From DATAPD01 sp036265385 (lineage in GTDB: Bacteria > Acidobacteriota > Terriglobia > Terriglobales > Acidobacteriaceae), in assembly GCA_036265385.1 (NCBI GenBank), contig DATAPD010000002.1, forward strand, positions 1 to 64,000: a stretch of 64,000 nucleotides of DNA, in the 5' to 3' direction. This document shows positions 54,134 through 63,245 of the stretch, piece by piece; positions within the stretch are counted from its first letter, which is position 1; each line of letters begins with the position of its first letter. A model generated the notes under the pieces. It saw only the letters and a program-made list of their open reading frames with translations, was not told the origin of the DNA and did not search any database. Both the position numbers and the translations under genes were made by a program.

Positions 54134-56323
54134 TTAACGAGATCGCGCCAAGACTAGCGTTACGTCGTCGGGCTGTTCCTCTTCGCCAATCCAATCGTCC
54201 ACGGCTTGGGTCACGATCTCTGTGATCCGTGCCAGCGGCAAGTGACGATTTTCCCTCACGATCTCAAGCAGTCGCTCTTCTCCAAATTCTCCGAAGTCAT
54301 TTTCCGGTTCGGTCACGCCATCGCTGTACGCGATAAAAATATCGCCTGCCTTCAATCGAATCGAACTCTCATCAAATGTCAGATTATCGAAAAGGCCCAC
54401 GACCGTTCCGCCGCTTTCCAATCGCCGAACCGACCCATCCTCGGAAAGAATGAGCGGCGGCAGGTGCCCCCCATTGCTGTAGGTCAGTCTTCGATTGGAA
54501 CCGTCGTAGACACCCAGAAACAAAGTTGCATATTTTTCGGTCGGCGTGCTCGCGTACAGCTGATGGTTGAGCAAGGACAACAGCGCTCCCGGACTTGCCT
54601 CCATCCCATTTGACCCCTGCGCCCCAACCATAAGGTCGGATCCGGAACTTGCGCCCACGGCCACGGTTTCCCGCAAAATAGGAATTCCTTCGAGGCTGTA
54701 GGCGCGAACAGCAGAGTGAATCGTCGCCATCAAAAGCGCCGCTGAAATTCCTTTCCCGCTCACGTCTCCCACCGCGAGAATTAATTTTTCCGGATTCACC
54801 GACAGAAAGTCGTAATAGTCTCCGCTCACCGTTCGAGCAGGACGACAGAATCCGTGCAACTCTAGCGACCGTAGTTGCGTAATCTTCTGCGGATAAAGCT
54901 GCGATTGCACTTCATGCGCAATCACCAACTCGTTCTCCAACCTTTGCTTCTCTTTCTGTTCTGCAATTAGACGCTCTAGCGAAGCGGTCATCGAATTGAA
55001 GGATTTCGCGAGGGTGGCCAACTGATCGTCGGATTTAACCGCAATTCGATGGCTGAAGTCGCCTTTATCGATGTGCTTGGTGGCGTCGTAAAGTTGCGCG
55101 ACGGCGTGAGTCACCGTCCGCGTCAATCGAGTTCCGACTATCAATGCGATCAATTCGATGATCGCCAGCACGATGGCCACGACGATCAACACATATTCTG
55201 CCGCTTCCGCGAACTTCTGCAGAGACGCGAATAGCCTTTCGTACAAAAGAGATGGGCGCGTTTGCACTCGCACCAGCGCTCCCGCCGGAGTTTTCTCTCC
55301 CGTCTTCCAATCGACCACTGGCAATGGTGCTGGAAACGTGATCTCTCGATCCAAACTGCCGGCTGACGGTGGAACCTTGCCCGCGGTGAACGAAGACCGC
55401 AGCGGCGCTGCCTCGTTCTCGATCACCATGCCTTTGCCGTCTTGTCCACGTCGCCACATCAGCGTGTCCTTCTTGTCATCGACGGCCACAACTGATTGGG
55501 AGCCACTCTCTTTCGCCTTGCTCCCGCTGTAGACAGCTGCAGATCTGTAAAACGTGAGTTCGCCCAGATTGCCCGCAATGTCCTCCACCAGTGTTTGATC
55601 GATCAATTCACTGGAAACAACGTGCAGTTGCTTCGCGCCAATCGGCACCACTGTGCTCGCCCGCAAATACAAAACATCTCCGTCTCGCACGATATCTCGC
55701 ATCCTGTCGGTCGCGGGCGCGGTCAGATCGAACGCAGTGCCCCCGTTTTCGTTCGAGCAAAGGCCTAGCGGCTTCCCGTCGTACCAGGCGCACACTAAAC
55801 GGTGTCTCCACTCCGGGCGCTCTTTTCGTAGGAGGAGCAACGAGTCGGCTGCCGCTGGCTTTCCGGCTTCGAGCTTCGAGGCCAACTCTCCGGCGATCAA
55901 TTCATTTGCCGATGCCATGCTTCGCAGATGGGCATCGATCTCCGATGTCAGAACGAAGCTGGCGAACTGCCCCGCAAACAGATACATGCTGATAAATGCC
56001 ATGATCACCAGCAGCACGACCGGGATTACTCCGATGAACGTGTAGGTGACGATTAGCCGATTTCTCAGTCGCCATAACAAATGGCGACGCAACCAGCGCA
56101 CTCCGAGTAAAAGAAAAAGGATTATCGCGACCAAGCTCAGGAACGTCACCCACCCAGCCAGGCTGCTGGCAAAACTCTGAGCTTTAACGAGAGGAAGGAG
56201 CTTTTGAAGCAGAAGCAGCAGGATTGTTGTTCCGAGCACATACCACGCGGCTCGTGCCAGCCGCGACGCCGGCCAGAGGCCCTGACCATGCAACTGGAAT
56301 CGGATTCTCCGCAGCCATCCCAT
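54134..56323 (-). CDS. membrane SpoIIE/PP2C phosphatase with HAMP domain
   Basis: A 729-residue protein. About three N-terminal hydrophobic helices (roughly 27-45, 52-76, 92-118), an extracytoplasmic sensing region (about 120-370), a further membrane helix (about 373-398), a HAMP linker (RLTRTVTHAVAQLYDAT) and a C-terminal SpoIIE serine phosphatase (about 490-729; SGDYYDFL, VGDVSGKGISAALLMA, YSNGGHLPPL, DGVTEP). Such RsbU/SpoIIE-type proteins dephosphorylate anti-sigma-factor antagonists in partner-switching systems. No anti-sigma or antagonist gene is adjacent. Partner unknown. Confidence 0.9.
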   Translation of the reverse strand: MGWLRRIRFQLHGQGLWPASRLARAAWYVLGTTILLLLLQKLLPLVKAQSFASSLAGWVTFLSLVAIILFLLLGVRWLRRHLLWRLRNRLIVTYTFIGVIPVVLLVIMAFISMYLFAGQFASFVLTSEIDAHLRSMASANELIAGELASKLEAGKPAAADSLLLLRKERPEWRHRLVCAWYDGKPLGLCSNENGGTAFDLTAPATDRMRDIVRDGDVLYLRASTVVPIGAKQLHVVSSELIDQTLVEDIAGNLGELTFYRSAAVYSGSKAKESGSQSVVAVDDKKDTLMWRRGQDGKGMVIENEAAPLRSSFTAGKVPPSAGSLDREITFPAPLPVVDWKTGEKTPAGALVRVQTRPSLLYERLFASLQKFAEAAEYVLIVVAIVLAIIELIALIVGTRLTRTVTHAVAQLYDATKHIDKGDFSHRIAVKSDDQLATLAKSFNSMTASLERLIAEQKEKQRLENELVIAHEVQSQLYPQKITQLRSLELHGFCRPARTVSGDYYDFLSVNPEKLILAVGDVSGKGISAALLMATIHSAVRAYSLEGIPILRETVAVGASSGSDLMVGAQGSNGMEASPGALLSLLNHQLYASTPTEKYATLFLGVYDGSNRRLTYSNGGHLPPLILSEDGSVRRLESGGTVVGLFDNLTFDESSIRLKAGDIFIAYSDGVTEPENDFGEFGEERLLEIVRENRHLPLARITEIVTQAVDDWIGEEEQPDDVTLVLARSR

Positions 56324-56393
56324 GAGGCAATCGCTGATTATAGAAGAGGTGCACTATCCTAAAGGCTAGGGCCCTCAGCTTGAAGCCTGCTTC

Positions 56394-56594
56394 TTAAATC
56401 TCCGGATAAAGATCGAAGAACGCTTCCAAGCTCGTCTGCAGCTGCTTCTCGATCTGTTCCTTGCTGCCTTCGAGAACGTGCATCGTCACATGGGCTTCGC
56501 GCCCACTCTTCAGTTTCACAGTCGCTTCCCCGACCTCACTGAGATCGTCAGCGGGAAAAAGTCGCATTCCATACACCAAAGTCAAATTAGCCAT
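56394..56594 (-). CDS. small conserved-looking protein of unknown function
   Basis: A 66-residue soluble protein with a beta-rich start (ANLTLVYGMRLF) and an acidic amphipathic end (KQLQTSLEAFFDLYPEI). The open frame fits exactly between its neighbours, in the same direction as the phosphatase and about 70 bases upstream of it. No clear ribosome site. No family recognised. Confidence 0.55.
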   Translation of the reverse strand: MANLTLVYGMRLFPADDLSEVGEATVKLKSGREAHVTMHVLEGSKEQIEKQLQTSLEAFFDLYPEI

Positions 56595-56657
56595 GTATCT
56601 ATTCTAAACGTCTCTGTAGCAGCCTTTTGAGGGTGGCTGGATGTTAAAATCCTGCAC

Positions 56658-57410
56658 GTGCTCTCACCCAAATTCCTGCTGTTTGCCATCGTTCTTGCGT
56701 CGGGGACTGTCCACGCGCAAGAGCCTCAGGTGAAGGTCAATGTCCTGAACGTGTGTACACCGTCAGCGGACGAGCAATCCGAAATGGCAGCCGCGCTCGC
56801 CAAGATTCCGCGTTCGCCCCAGTTTGGTCCTGACTTTGAAGTCTCCCGCGGCCGTTCCACCCTGTCCGATACTCCTGAATTTCTCAAGATGGGTGCCGCC
56901 GCTCAGTTATCATCCGATTCTGCTACTTCTGCTTACGTTCGCGTTCGCCAAGAATTTCCACCTAAAGCGTTATTTTCGACTGTCCAGTATTCCTTCAGTC
57001 AGGATTCCAAGAACCTGGTCGAAACTCTCGTCCTGCGTCTCCGCGACGTGAAAGACCTAATCCAGGTATCCATCGAAGACAGTGCCGCTGCGGTGACTTC
57101 ACCGGCGACGATGCTGAGCACCAGCACACCGGTTTCACGCGTGAAACTTGAACGGTTTGGGAAATCATCGGTTGTGCTCGCGCGCTGTCAGGCGTCCCCT
57201 GGCGCGCCTGCTCCCGACCAGAGCGCGTACGAACCGCTCTTCCGCAGCGCCAACTCAATCATGTCGGATTATCGCGGATTGCTCGGCGCTCGTCGCATGG
57301 TCCCGGATGAACTCGCTCGCGTAAACGCCACCCAGAACGTCCGGACTAAATCGATTGCTACACCAAATAAGCCTGCATCGCCGTTGAAGAAAGAAGCGCC
57401 TCACCAGTGA
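56658..57410 (+). CDS. secreted protein of unknown function
   Basis: A 250-residue protein with a signal peptide (FLLFAIVLASGTVHAQ). The mature part has two cysteines (NVCTPS and VLARCQAS) that may form a disulfide and a Pro/Lys-rich, probably disordered tail. It starts with GTG. No domain recognised. It is divergent from the small gene at 56594. Confidence 0.7.
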   Translation: MLSPKFLLFAIVLASGTVHAQEPQVKVNVLNVCTPSADEQSEMAAALAKIPRSPQFGPDFEVSRGRSTLSDTPEFLKMGAAAQLSSDSATSAYVRVRQEFPPKALFSTVQYSFSQDSKNLVETLVLRLRDVKDLIQVSIEDSAAAVTSPATMLSTSTPVSRVKLERFGKSSVVLARCQASPGAPAPDQSAYEPLFRSANSIMSDYRGLLGARRMVPDELARVNATQNVRTKSIATPNKPASPLKKEAPHQ

Positions 57411-57425
57411 CGCTAGGCGCAATCG

Positions 57426-57463
57426 CTGACTACTGACTACCAGCTACAAGTTACTGACTACTA
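57426..57463. repeat. ACTGACT-type simple repeat, copy 1
   Basis: CTGACTACTGACTAC and a second TTACTGACTACTAG unit lie just before trxB. Similar units recur at 58501-58519, 61307-61331 and, degenerate, at 63621-63659, all intergenic or at gene ends. Confidence 0.6.
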
Positions 57464-57497
57464 GGGTCATGAATCTAAATCGAACTTCGTCTATCTA

Positions 57498-58439
57498 ATG
57501 GATACAGGTCCTATGGATACTCGCAACGTCGTCATCATCGGCTCGGGATGTGCTGGACATACGGCTGCTCTCTACAGCGCGCGCGCCAACCTTAAACCTC
57601 TCGTCATTGAAGGCCATGAGCCAGGCGGGCAACTCTCCCTTACCACGCTGGTTGAAAATTTTCCGGGATTTCCCGAAGGCGTTCAGGGTCCGGAACTCAT
57701 CGAGAACATGCGCAAGCAGGCGTCTCGATTCGGAGCCGAATATCGCATAGGGCATATCACCAAGGCCGATCTCAGCCAGCGGCCGTTCGCGCTTAGCATC
57801 GGCAAGGAGACGATTCACACTCAAACGCTGATCATCGCTAGCGGCGCTTCTGCTCGATGGCTTGGTCTTCCGAACGAACAGGCCCTCATCGGACACGGCG
57901 TTTCTTCATGCGCTACTTGCGATGGTTTCTTTTTCACGGGCAAAGAGATTGTCGTTATTGGCGGCGGCGACTCCGCCATGGAAGAAGCTACGTTTCTCAC
58001 CCGGTTTGCCTCAAAGGTCACTCTCATCCATCGCCGCGAAGAGTTTCGCGCTTCGAAGATCATGCTCGACCGCGCTCGGGCGAACCCGAAAATCGAGTTC
58101 CTCACCGACACTGTCGTCGATGACGTTCTCGATGTCAGTAAAGGAGAAGTCACCGCATTACGGCTGCGCAATCTCAAGTCAGGCGAGAGTTGGGAATTCC
58201 CGACCAGCGCGATGTTCCTTGGCATTGGCCACATCCCCAACGCGAAGATCTTTGAAGGACAGCTCGACACCGACGCCGACGGCTATCTCATCACTCAGAA
58301 GAATGTCTTCACGAAAGTTCCGGGAGTTTTCGCCTGCGGAGACGTGCAGGATCGTCGTTATCGTCAGGCCATCACCGCTGCCGGATCCGGTTGCATGGCA
58401 GCACTGGAAGCCGAAAAATTCCTCGAGGAACATGAGTGA
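57498..58439 (+). CDS. trxB: thioredoxin-disulfide reductase
   Basis: A 313-residue FAD/NADPH enzyme that reduces thioredoxin. The redox pair is Cys138/Cys141 in SSCATCDGFFF. FAD binding: IIGSGCAGHTAALYSARANL; NADPH binding: VIGGGDSAMEEATFL; the C-terminal FAD contact is FACGDVQDRRYRQAITAAGSG. The ATG at 57498 or 57513 may be the start; homologues favour 57513. Unlike the receiver-fused flavoprotein at 27704, this one keeps the CxxC. Confidence 0.95.
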   Translation: MDTGPMDTRNVVIIGSGCAGHTAALYSARANLKPLVIEGHEPGGQLSLTTLVENFPGFPEGVQGPELIENMRKQASRFGAEYRIGHITKADLSQRPFALSIGKETIHTQTLIIASGASARWLGLPNEQALIGHGVSSCATCDGFFFTGKEIVVIGGGDSAMEEATFLTRFASKVTLIHRREEFRASKIMLDRARANPKIEFLTDTVVDDVLDVSKGEVTALRLRNLKSGESWEFPTSAMFLGIGHIPNAKIFEGQLDTDADGYLITQKNVFTKVPGVFACGDVQDRRYRQAITAAGSGCMAALEAEKFLEEHE

Positions 58440-58500
58440 ATGCCTCAATCAGAGCCGCTGACCCCCAATTTATACCAAGGCTGCTGACACTCATCACGGC

Positions 58501-58519
58501 CACTGACTACTGACTACTG
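58501..58519. repeat. ACTGACT-type simple repeat, copy 2
   Basis: CACTGACTACTGACTACTG in the short gap between trxB and the aldo/keto reductase gene. Confidence 0.55.
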
Positions 58520-58590
58520 GTTTCTCTCTTTCTGCATCCTTTTCCCAACTCCCTTCGTCTAAGCCGATGTCTTTACGGAGCACTCTCCCA

Positions 58591-59631
58591 ATGCAATACG
58601 CCCGCCTAGGAAACTCTGGACTTGTCGTTTCTCGTTTTGCTTTCGGCGCCATGACATTCGGTCATGACTCAGGCCCCATGGGCGCTGTTTGGAAAACCGG
58701 CCAGCAGGAAGCCGATGCGCTCGTGCACCGCTCTCTAGAAGCTGGCATCAATTTCTTCGACACGGCCGACATGTATGCTGGCGGCCAATCCGAGACTATG
58801 CTCGGCAAAGCGCTTGGCTCGCGTCGCAAAGACATCGTCATCTCCACGAAAGTCGGTTTCCGCAGCAACGATGCAATCATCAATGCCGGTGCTTCATTCC
58901 GTTATCTGGTCAACGCAACCGAAGACTGCCTTCGCCGACTCGGCACCGATTACATCGACCTTCTCTCAATTCACAAATTGGATCCGTTCACTCCGCCAGA
59001 AGAAACTGCTCGTGCGCTCGATCACCTCATCTCCCACGGTATGGTGCGCTACATCGGCTACTCGAATTTCACCGCATGGCAAGCCGCTAAAATGATCGGC
59101 ATTCAGAAACAGGCAGGCTACGCACCGTTCATCGCGGCGCAGATGTATTACTCGCTCGTCGGACGCGATCTCGAGTATGAAATCATCCCGTTCTGTCAGG
59201 ATGCGGGCATCGGCATCGTCGTATGGAGTCCTCTCGCCAGCGGTTTTCTCACTGGCCGCTATACGCGCGAAGATCCCGCCGGAGGGAAGGGCCGACTCGC
59301 CAGCGCCGACTTCTTACCCACCGACAAGGAGAAGGGCTATGTCCTGGTCGAGAAGATGAAACAGATTGCTTCCGGACAGAAAGCATCTGTAGCTCAAGTA
59401 GCCTTAGCCTGGCTGCTCGCAAAAGCGTATGTGAGTTCCATTCTGCTCGGTGCCAGCAAGATGTCCCAATTGGACGACAATCTCGGCTCACTCAAAGTGA
59501 AACTTTCGTCCACTGACATCGCCGACCTGGAAAAACTGACTGAACCGGCGTCGCTGTACCCGCATTGGTTTCAGAAAAATTTGATTGACGGTCCGCTAAA
59601 CGAGGCTCTATCGCTGAAACCTGGTAACTGA
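58591..59631 (+). CDS. aldo/keto reductase
   Basis: A 346-residue NADPH-dependent reductase with the (beta/alpha)8 fold. The catalytic tetrad parts are visible: Asp in FFDTADMYAGG (with Tyr), Lys in ISTKVGF, and the usual His position in LLSIHKLDPFTPPEE. The ATG at 58591 is preferred to 58567: GGAG lies about 10 bases upstream and homologues start at MQYARLGNSG. Substrate unknown; physiological role is often detoxification of aldehydes. Confidence 0.88.
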   Translation: MQYARLGNSGLVVSRFAFGAMTFGHDSGPMGAVWKTGQQEADALVHRSLEAGINFFDTADMYAGGQSETMLGKALGSRRKDIVISTKVGFRSNDAIINAGASFRYLVNATEDCLRRLGTDYIDLLSIHKLDPFTPPEETARALDHLISHGMVRYIGYSNFTAWQAAKMIGIQKQAGYAPFIAAQMYYSLVGRDLEYEIIPFCQDAGIGIVVWSPLASGFLTGRYTREDPAGGKGRLASADFLPTDKEKGYVLVEKMKQIASGQKASVAQVALAWLLAKAYVSSILLGASKMSQLDDNLGSLKVKLSSTDIADLEKLTEPASLYPHWFQKNLIDGPLNEALSLKPGN

Positions 59632-59669
59632 GCAGGCGTTCTCGTCGCTAAAAACCGAAAGGAAAGATC

Positions 59670-59930
59670 ATGGCCCAGCAATGCTCACACCTCAACCAGA
59701 TCCATAAAGTGACACCCAGCGGAAAAGGCTGCAAGGAATGCCTAGAGATGGGCGATACGTGGGTCCACCTGCGCCTCTGCCTTTCCTGCGGGCATGTCGG
59801 ATGCTGCGATTCATCCAAAAACAAACATGCCAGCGCCCACTTTCGTCAGACCAAGCACCCGATCGTTCGTTCCATTGAACCCGGCGAAGATTGGATGTGG
59901 TGTTACGCTGACGAACTCTTTATGGAATAA
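59670..59930 (+). CDS. UBP-type zinc-finger protein
   Basis: An 86-residue protein of the bacterial ZnF-UBP family. Zinc residues are in CSHLNQI, GCKECLEMG, LCLSCGHVGCCDS and the paired His in HASAHFRQTKHPIV. AAGGAAA precedes the ATG. In bacteria these are stand-alone small proteins of unknown role; ubiquitin is absent. The thioesterase gene follows 14 bases on. Confidence 0.87.
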   Translation: MAQQCSHLNQIHKVTPSGKGCKECLEMGDTWVHLRLCLSCGHVGCCDSSKNKHASAHFRQTKHPIVRSIEPGEDWMWCYADELFME

Positions 59931-59944
59931 CTTATATTCCGCGA

Positions 59945-60400
59945 ATGACCACGAAACGCGCCACCGCGTCCAAACTCGAACAGATCCGCGCTCGACTTCG
60001 CGACGGTGCTCCTCTTCTTCCCATCGGAGCCCATCTCGGATTTCACATTACAGCCGTCCATCCCGGGCGCGTGACCATCGAACTTGACGTACGCCAACAT
60101 CACACCAATGCCGTTGGAACACTACACGGCGGTGTGCTCTGCGATATCGCCGACGCAGCCATGGCCCTTGCTCACGCAACGAATCTCGAAGCCGATGAGT
60201 CCTTCACCACCCTGGAACTGAAGATTAATTTCCTGAAACCGGTGTGGAAGGGCAAATTACGCGCCGAAGGACGCGTCATCAAGCAAGGTCGCACCATCGG
60301 CCTGACCGATTGTGATGTTTTCGATGAGAAGGGAAGCCTCGTCGCTCACGCTACCAGCACTTGCATGACGCTCCGCGGCAACGATGCCAAAGGCCGCTAG
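59945..60400 (+). CDS. PaaI-type hotdog thioesterase
   Basis: A 151-residue hotdog-fold protein. The active-site block HHTNAVGTLHGGVLCDIADAA is typical of PaaI/YdiI-type acyl-CoA thioesterases, and the ending THLEADE-like strand and LEGRVIKQGRT-like segment (AEGRVIKQGRTIGLTDC) complete the domain. It is probably a thioesterase acting on acyl- or aryl-acyl-CoA; the substrate cannot be told. It may share a transcript with the zinc-finger gene. Confidence 0.85.
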   Translation: MTTKRATASKLEQIRARLRDGAPLLPIGAHLGFHITAVHPGRVTIELDVRQHHTNAVGTLHGGVLCDIADAAMALAHATNLEADESFTTLELKINFLKPVWKGKLRAEGRVIKQGRTIGLTDCDVFDEKGSLVAHATSTCMTLRGNDAKGR

Positions 60401-60410
60401 CAGTGCATCA

Positions 60411-60460
60411 TTGTCATCCCGAGCGGAATGAGACGATAGTCGAACGCAGTCGAGGGACCA
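60411..60460. repeat. TCATCCCGAGC-type intergenic repeat
   Basis: A stretch reading TCATCCCGAGCGGAATGAG with a following GTCGAACGCAGTCGAGGGACC resembles the dispersed intergenic element TCATCCTGAGCGAAG-type, common in many bacterial genomes. It sits just past the thioesterase stop. Only one copy is in the window. Confidence 0.4.
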
Positions 60461-60520
60461 CGTGTCCGCATGCCGTCCCTGGGGCTTGGATAAATTTTTC
60501 TATGTAGCTGCCGATTTCGC

Positions 60521-60544
60521 AGACAGCGGACAACAGACAGCGGA
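60521..60544. repeat. direct repeat AGACAGCGGA
   Basis: AGACAGCGGA occurs at 60521-60530 and 60535-60544 in tandem with a 4-base gap, just after the 3' end of the AlkD-like gene (minus strand). Confidence 0.4.
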
Positions 60545-60547
60545 TGA

Positions 60548-61276
60548 CTACAAACCCAACACCTTCTCCCTCTCACCGCTACCCAACGTCTCACAAGCCG
60601 TCCGCAACACCAGCCGCGGCGCCTTTTCACGAATTTTCATCAGAAAAGGCACAGCTGCTGCAGGATCGAACTTGACAGCCTCGCGCAGCAACCACCCCAA
60701 GCCCTTCTGCACCATGTCATCGTCATCAGCAAGAAGCATTCCCGACACCTTCACAACCTGCGGGAAGAACAGCTTCTGCCGTGCACCGCGAATCAGGGCT
60801 ACGCAAGCGGCCCGGCGTCGCCAGCGATTTTTCGATTTCGCCCAACGAAAAACTTCCTCCACTCGCGCCGGCTTGCTCAGCATCATGGGCCCAATCAGGT
60901 AATGGACCAGCGCATCATGATCCGACCAGGTTTTAACCCGATCGAGCCACGCGACGAACAAATCAAACTCACGATCGCCCAATTCAGCAGTCACTCGTTC
61001 CAGCAGGAAAACGGCGAAGTTCTTTTCGTCGTTCACTTTCCCTGAAAATAATCTGTCCGCCACCTTTACCAGGAAGTCCAGCCCTTGTTCCCGGACGATG
61101 GTCCTGCGGAATCGAAACGCCACTTTGCGTAACTCCCCCGTTCTCCAGCCACGCGACTGCACTGTTTCTTTGAAGAATCTTTGAACTTCGAGAGCATGCG
61201 GAGCTGATCCGCCGTCTTTCAGCATCCGCCGAATGTGCGCTGCAATGTACGAGGGAGTGATTCTGCGATGAGGCAT
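60548..61276 (-). CDS. DNA alkylation repair (AlkD-like) HEAT-repeat protein
   Basis: A 242-residue all-helical protein of the DNA-alkylation-repair family, in which HEAT-like repeats wrap damaged DNA. WRRRAACVALIRGARQ near residue 152 and FAVFLLERVTAELGDREF near residue 83 match the family; the Trp/Asp pair in LFVAWLDRVKTWSDHDALVHYLIG resembles the AlkD substrate pocket. Function as a glycosylase is inferred. The start has no clear ribosome site. Confidence 0.8.
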   Translation of the reverse strand: MPHRRITPSYIAAHIRRMLKDGGSAPHALEVQRFFKETVQSRGWRTGELRKVAFRFRRTIVREQGLDFLVKVADRLFSGKVNDEKNFAVFLLERVTAELGDREFDLFVAWLDRVKTWSDHDALVHYLIGPMMLSKPARVEEVFRWAKSKNRWRRRAACVALIRGARQKLFFPQVVKVSGMLLADDDDMVQKGLGWLLREAVKFDPAAAVPFLMKIREKAPRLVLRTACETLGSGEREKVLGL

Positions 61277-61306
61277 GAGAATGGGCCCGTGTATCGGCTC
61301 GTGATC

Positions 61307-61331
61307 ACTGACTACTGACTACTGACTACTG
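61307..61331. repeat. ACTGACT-type simple repeat, copy 3, overlapping the MFS gene end
   Basis: Three and a half units of ACTGACT/ACTACTG. On the minus strand it encodes the last residues (VVSSQ) and the TAG stop of the transporter gene. Confidence 0.65.
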
Positions 61332-62706
61332 TCTTACCAACCATCCGGTCATACACCCAAAGCGCTACGGCAGTTGCTACTCCAACGGCCGTCACTCCCC
61401 ACCACATGCGCGCGGGCTGATGTACGACCTCTCCGAAATGGTGGAGCAGCTTACCACCAAACCATCCGCCGATCAGTGATCCAATCCCGATCGGCAAAAA
61501 CGCAAATCCCATGTACGTTCCCTGCTGTTCCTTCGGCGCTAGGCGAGAGATGTACTCGTAGTATCGCGGCGCTTGAATGATCTCGCCCATCGCCAATACG
61601 AAAAGGGACAGCACCGCTCCCCAGATCGTTGGACGCAACGCCAAGATCAGCCATGAGACTGAGGTGATCAACGTGCCCAGAATGACGGCCTGAAACGCCG
61701 GAACTCTTTTCGTAAGCGCATTCACCGCGACTGTGAATAAGATGACTGTCAGCCCATCCGTGACTAGGATCTTCTCCACGTCGGCGGTCGAGTTGATGTA
61801 CTGGCTGATATAAACCGGTAAGCTGATGTACTGTTGCCAGAAGACAATCCAATACCCGGTGAACAGCACCAGAAACCACATGAATTTGCTGATCCCGGCC
61901 AGCATGAGCACCACAAGCACAATCCAGACCCACCATGGCAGTGCCACAACACTGAACGCTTGAATTAGCAACAACACCAAAGCAATCCCTACCACCGGTA
62001 AAACCAACTTCGCATTGCCAAGCACCTCACAGAAATTCCGAGCGACCGCCGCAATTGACGGTGGCGGAGCATCGTCTGCTTTTCGAGGCTCGCGAAAGAA
62101 CAAGATGACCACGAAAAACATCGCCAGTACGCCGAGCGACACAACACGGTACACACTCTCCACACCCAGATTGCGGTGGGCCCACGATGCAAACAGCGGT
62201 CCGAGCGCTCCGCCCACGTTCACCATCGTGTAATAAATCGAATATCCGATTGATCGAACGTTCTCCTTGGACGCGCGCGCCGTCGTACCAACCACACACG
62301 GTTTTACCAGCGCCACACCGAGCGCTGGCAGCATCAGGATCAATCCCACGAACAACGTCAGCGGCAAAACATTTCGCACCGGAGCAAGCCAGGGCGCCGC
62401 GATCGAGCCAATCAGGAAATATGCGATCGCAAGTATCAGATAGGCCAGCGACAGTGCTCGCCGGAATCCCATGCGATCCGCAGCGGCGCCTCCGAAGATA
62501 GCAAGGAACCAGACCATTCCGCCAAAGATGCCGGTCAGCGTCCCAGTCTGCTCCGAGGAGAAATTCAGTTTTCCCTGAAGGTAGAGGGCAAGCGACGCGA
62601 ACGCGCCGTAATAGGCAAGCCTTTCAAAAATTTCGGTGATGTTTGCGATCCAGAACGGACGTTCAAATCCCGTGCGGACTTCCTCCAGCCTTTGAGAAAA
62701 ACTCAA
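61312..62706 (-). CDS. MFS/POT-type transporter
   Basis: A 464-residue membrane protein with about 12 to 14 hydrophobic helices. The N-terminal block ITEIFERLAYYGAFASLALYL resembles the proton-dependent oligopeptide transporter (POT) start, and LAAADRMGFRRAL-like (GGAAADRMGFRRALSLAYLI) is the MFS loop 2-3 motif. The start is TTG at 62706, supported by AGGAG 6 bases upstream; the nearby ATG is out of frame. Its last codons and stop lie in the ACTGACT repeat. Substrate unknown. Confidence 0.82.
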   Translation of the reverse strand: MSFSQRLEEVRTGFERPFWIANITEIFERLAYYGAFASLALYLQGKLNFSSEQTGTLTGIFGGMVWFLAIFGGAAADRMGFRRALSLAYLILAIAYFLIGSIAAPWLAPVRNVLPLTLFVGLILMLPALGVALVKPCVVGTTARASKENVRSIGYSIYYTMVNVGGALGPLFASWAHRNLGVESVYRVVSLGVLAMFFVVILFFREPRKADDAPPPSIAAVARNFCEVLGNAKLVLPVVGIALVLLLIQAFSVVALPWWVWIVLVVLMLAGISKFMWFLVLFTGYWIVFWQQYISLPVYISQYINSTADVEKILVTDGLTVILFTVAVNALTKRVPAFQAVILGTLITSVSWLILALRPTIWGAVLSLFVLAMGEIIQAPRYYEYISRLAPKEQQGTYMGFAFLPIGIGSLIGGWFGGKLLHHFGEVVHQPARMWWGVTAVGVATAVALWVYDRMVGKTVVSSQ

Positions 62707-62725
62707 TCATTGCTCCTGGACTTGT

Positions 62726-62838
62726 AAGTTTCCATGTTTCAAGTTCAAAGTTTCAAGAAAGCTCAGCAGCATTGATGTCGAAATCCTGCTACGTTGAAAC
62801 CTCGAAGATTCGAAAGCCTGAAACTCGAAACCTGAAAC
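62726..62838. repeat. GTTTC/GAAAC-rich imperfect inverted repeat
   Basis: TTTCAAG occurs at 62737-62743 and 62751-62757; several GAAAC units (near 62796, 62819, 62828, 62834) follow in reverse-complement orientation. The two halves can pair into a long imperfect hairpin. It fills the gap upstream of the MFS gene; the rest of 62707-62942 shows no gene. Confidence 0.5.
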
Positions 62839-62942
62839 ATCTGACCACTAAATTATCAATGCCCAAAACCAGAGATAGTCGAGGGCGCCATCCCGAAGCC
62901 GCGCGTTTTCTCCAGTGCGGGCGAGGAATCTGGCGCGGATCT

Positions 62943-63245
62943 CTACCGCCTTGCCATCGCGCGTTCCAGAATTCCGCTCATCTCCGCCGCACTCACTCCT
63001 GTAATCCTCACCACTTTATTCCGACTCGTCTGCCCGGCTGCAATACTAACGGACGACTTCGGCACCTTCAAAAGTTTCGCCAGAAAATCTACACATGCCT
63101 CGTTCGCCTTGCCGTCAACCGGCGGTGCTGTGAGCGAGACTTTCAGTGCATCCCCCAGCTCACCGCTGATTGTGTTTTTCTTCGCGCGCGGATGGACGCG
63201 AGTAGCGAACGTGACGGCGCCGTCTTTTTCGGCAATTGGGATCAC
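62943..63245 (-). CDS. DUF167/YggU-family protein
   Basis: A 100-residue protein of the DUF167 family. Its signature is RVHPRAKKNTISGELGDALKVSLTAPPVDGKANEACVDFLA, a small alpha/beta fold of unknown function. The start is a GTG at 63245 that overlaps the TGA of the upstream membrane gene (GTGA); the frame is open to 63344 but the longer form is antisense-like sequence. Confidence 0.85.
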   Translation of the reverse strand: MIPIAEKDGAVTFATRVHPRAKKNTISGELGDALKVSLTAPPVDGKANEACVDFLAKLLKVPKSSVSIAAGQTSRNKVVRITGVSAAEMSGILERAMARR

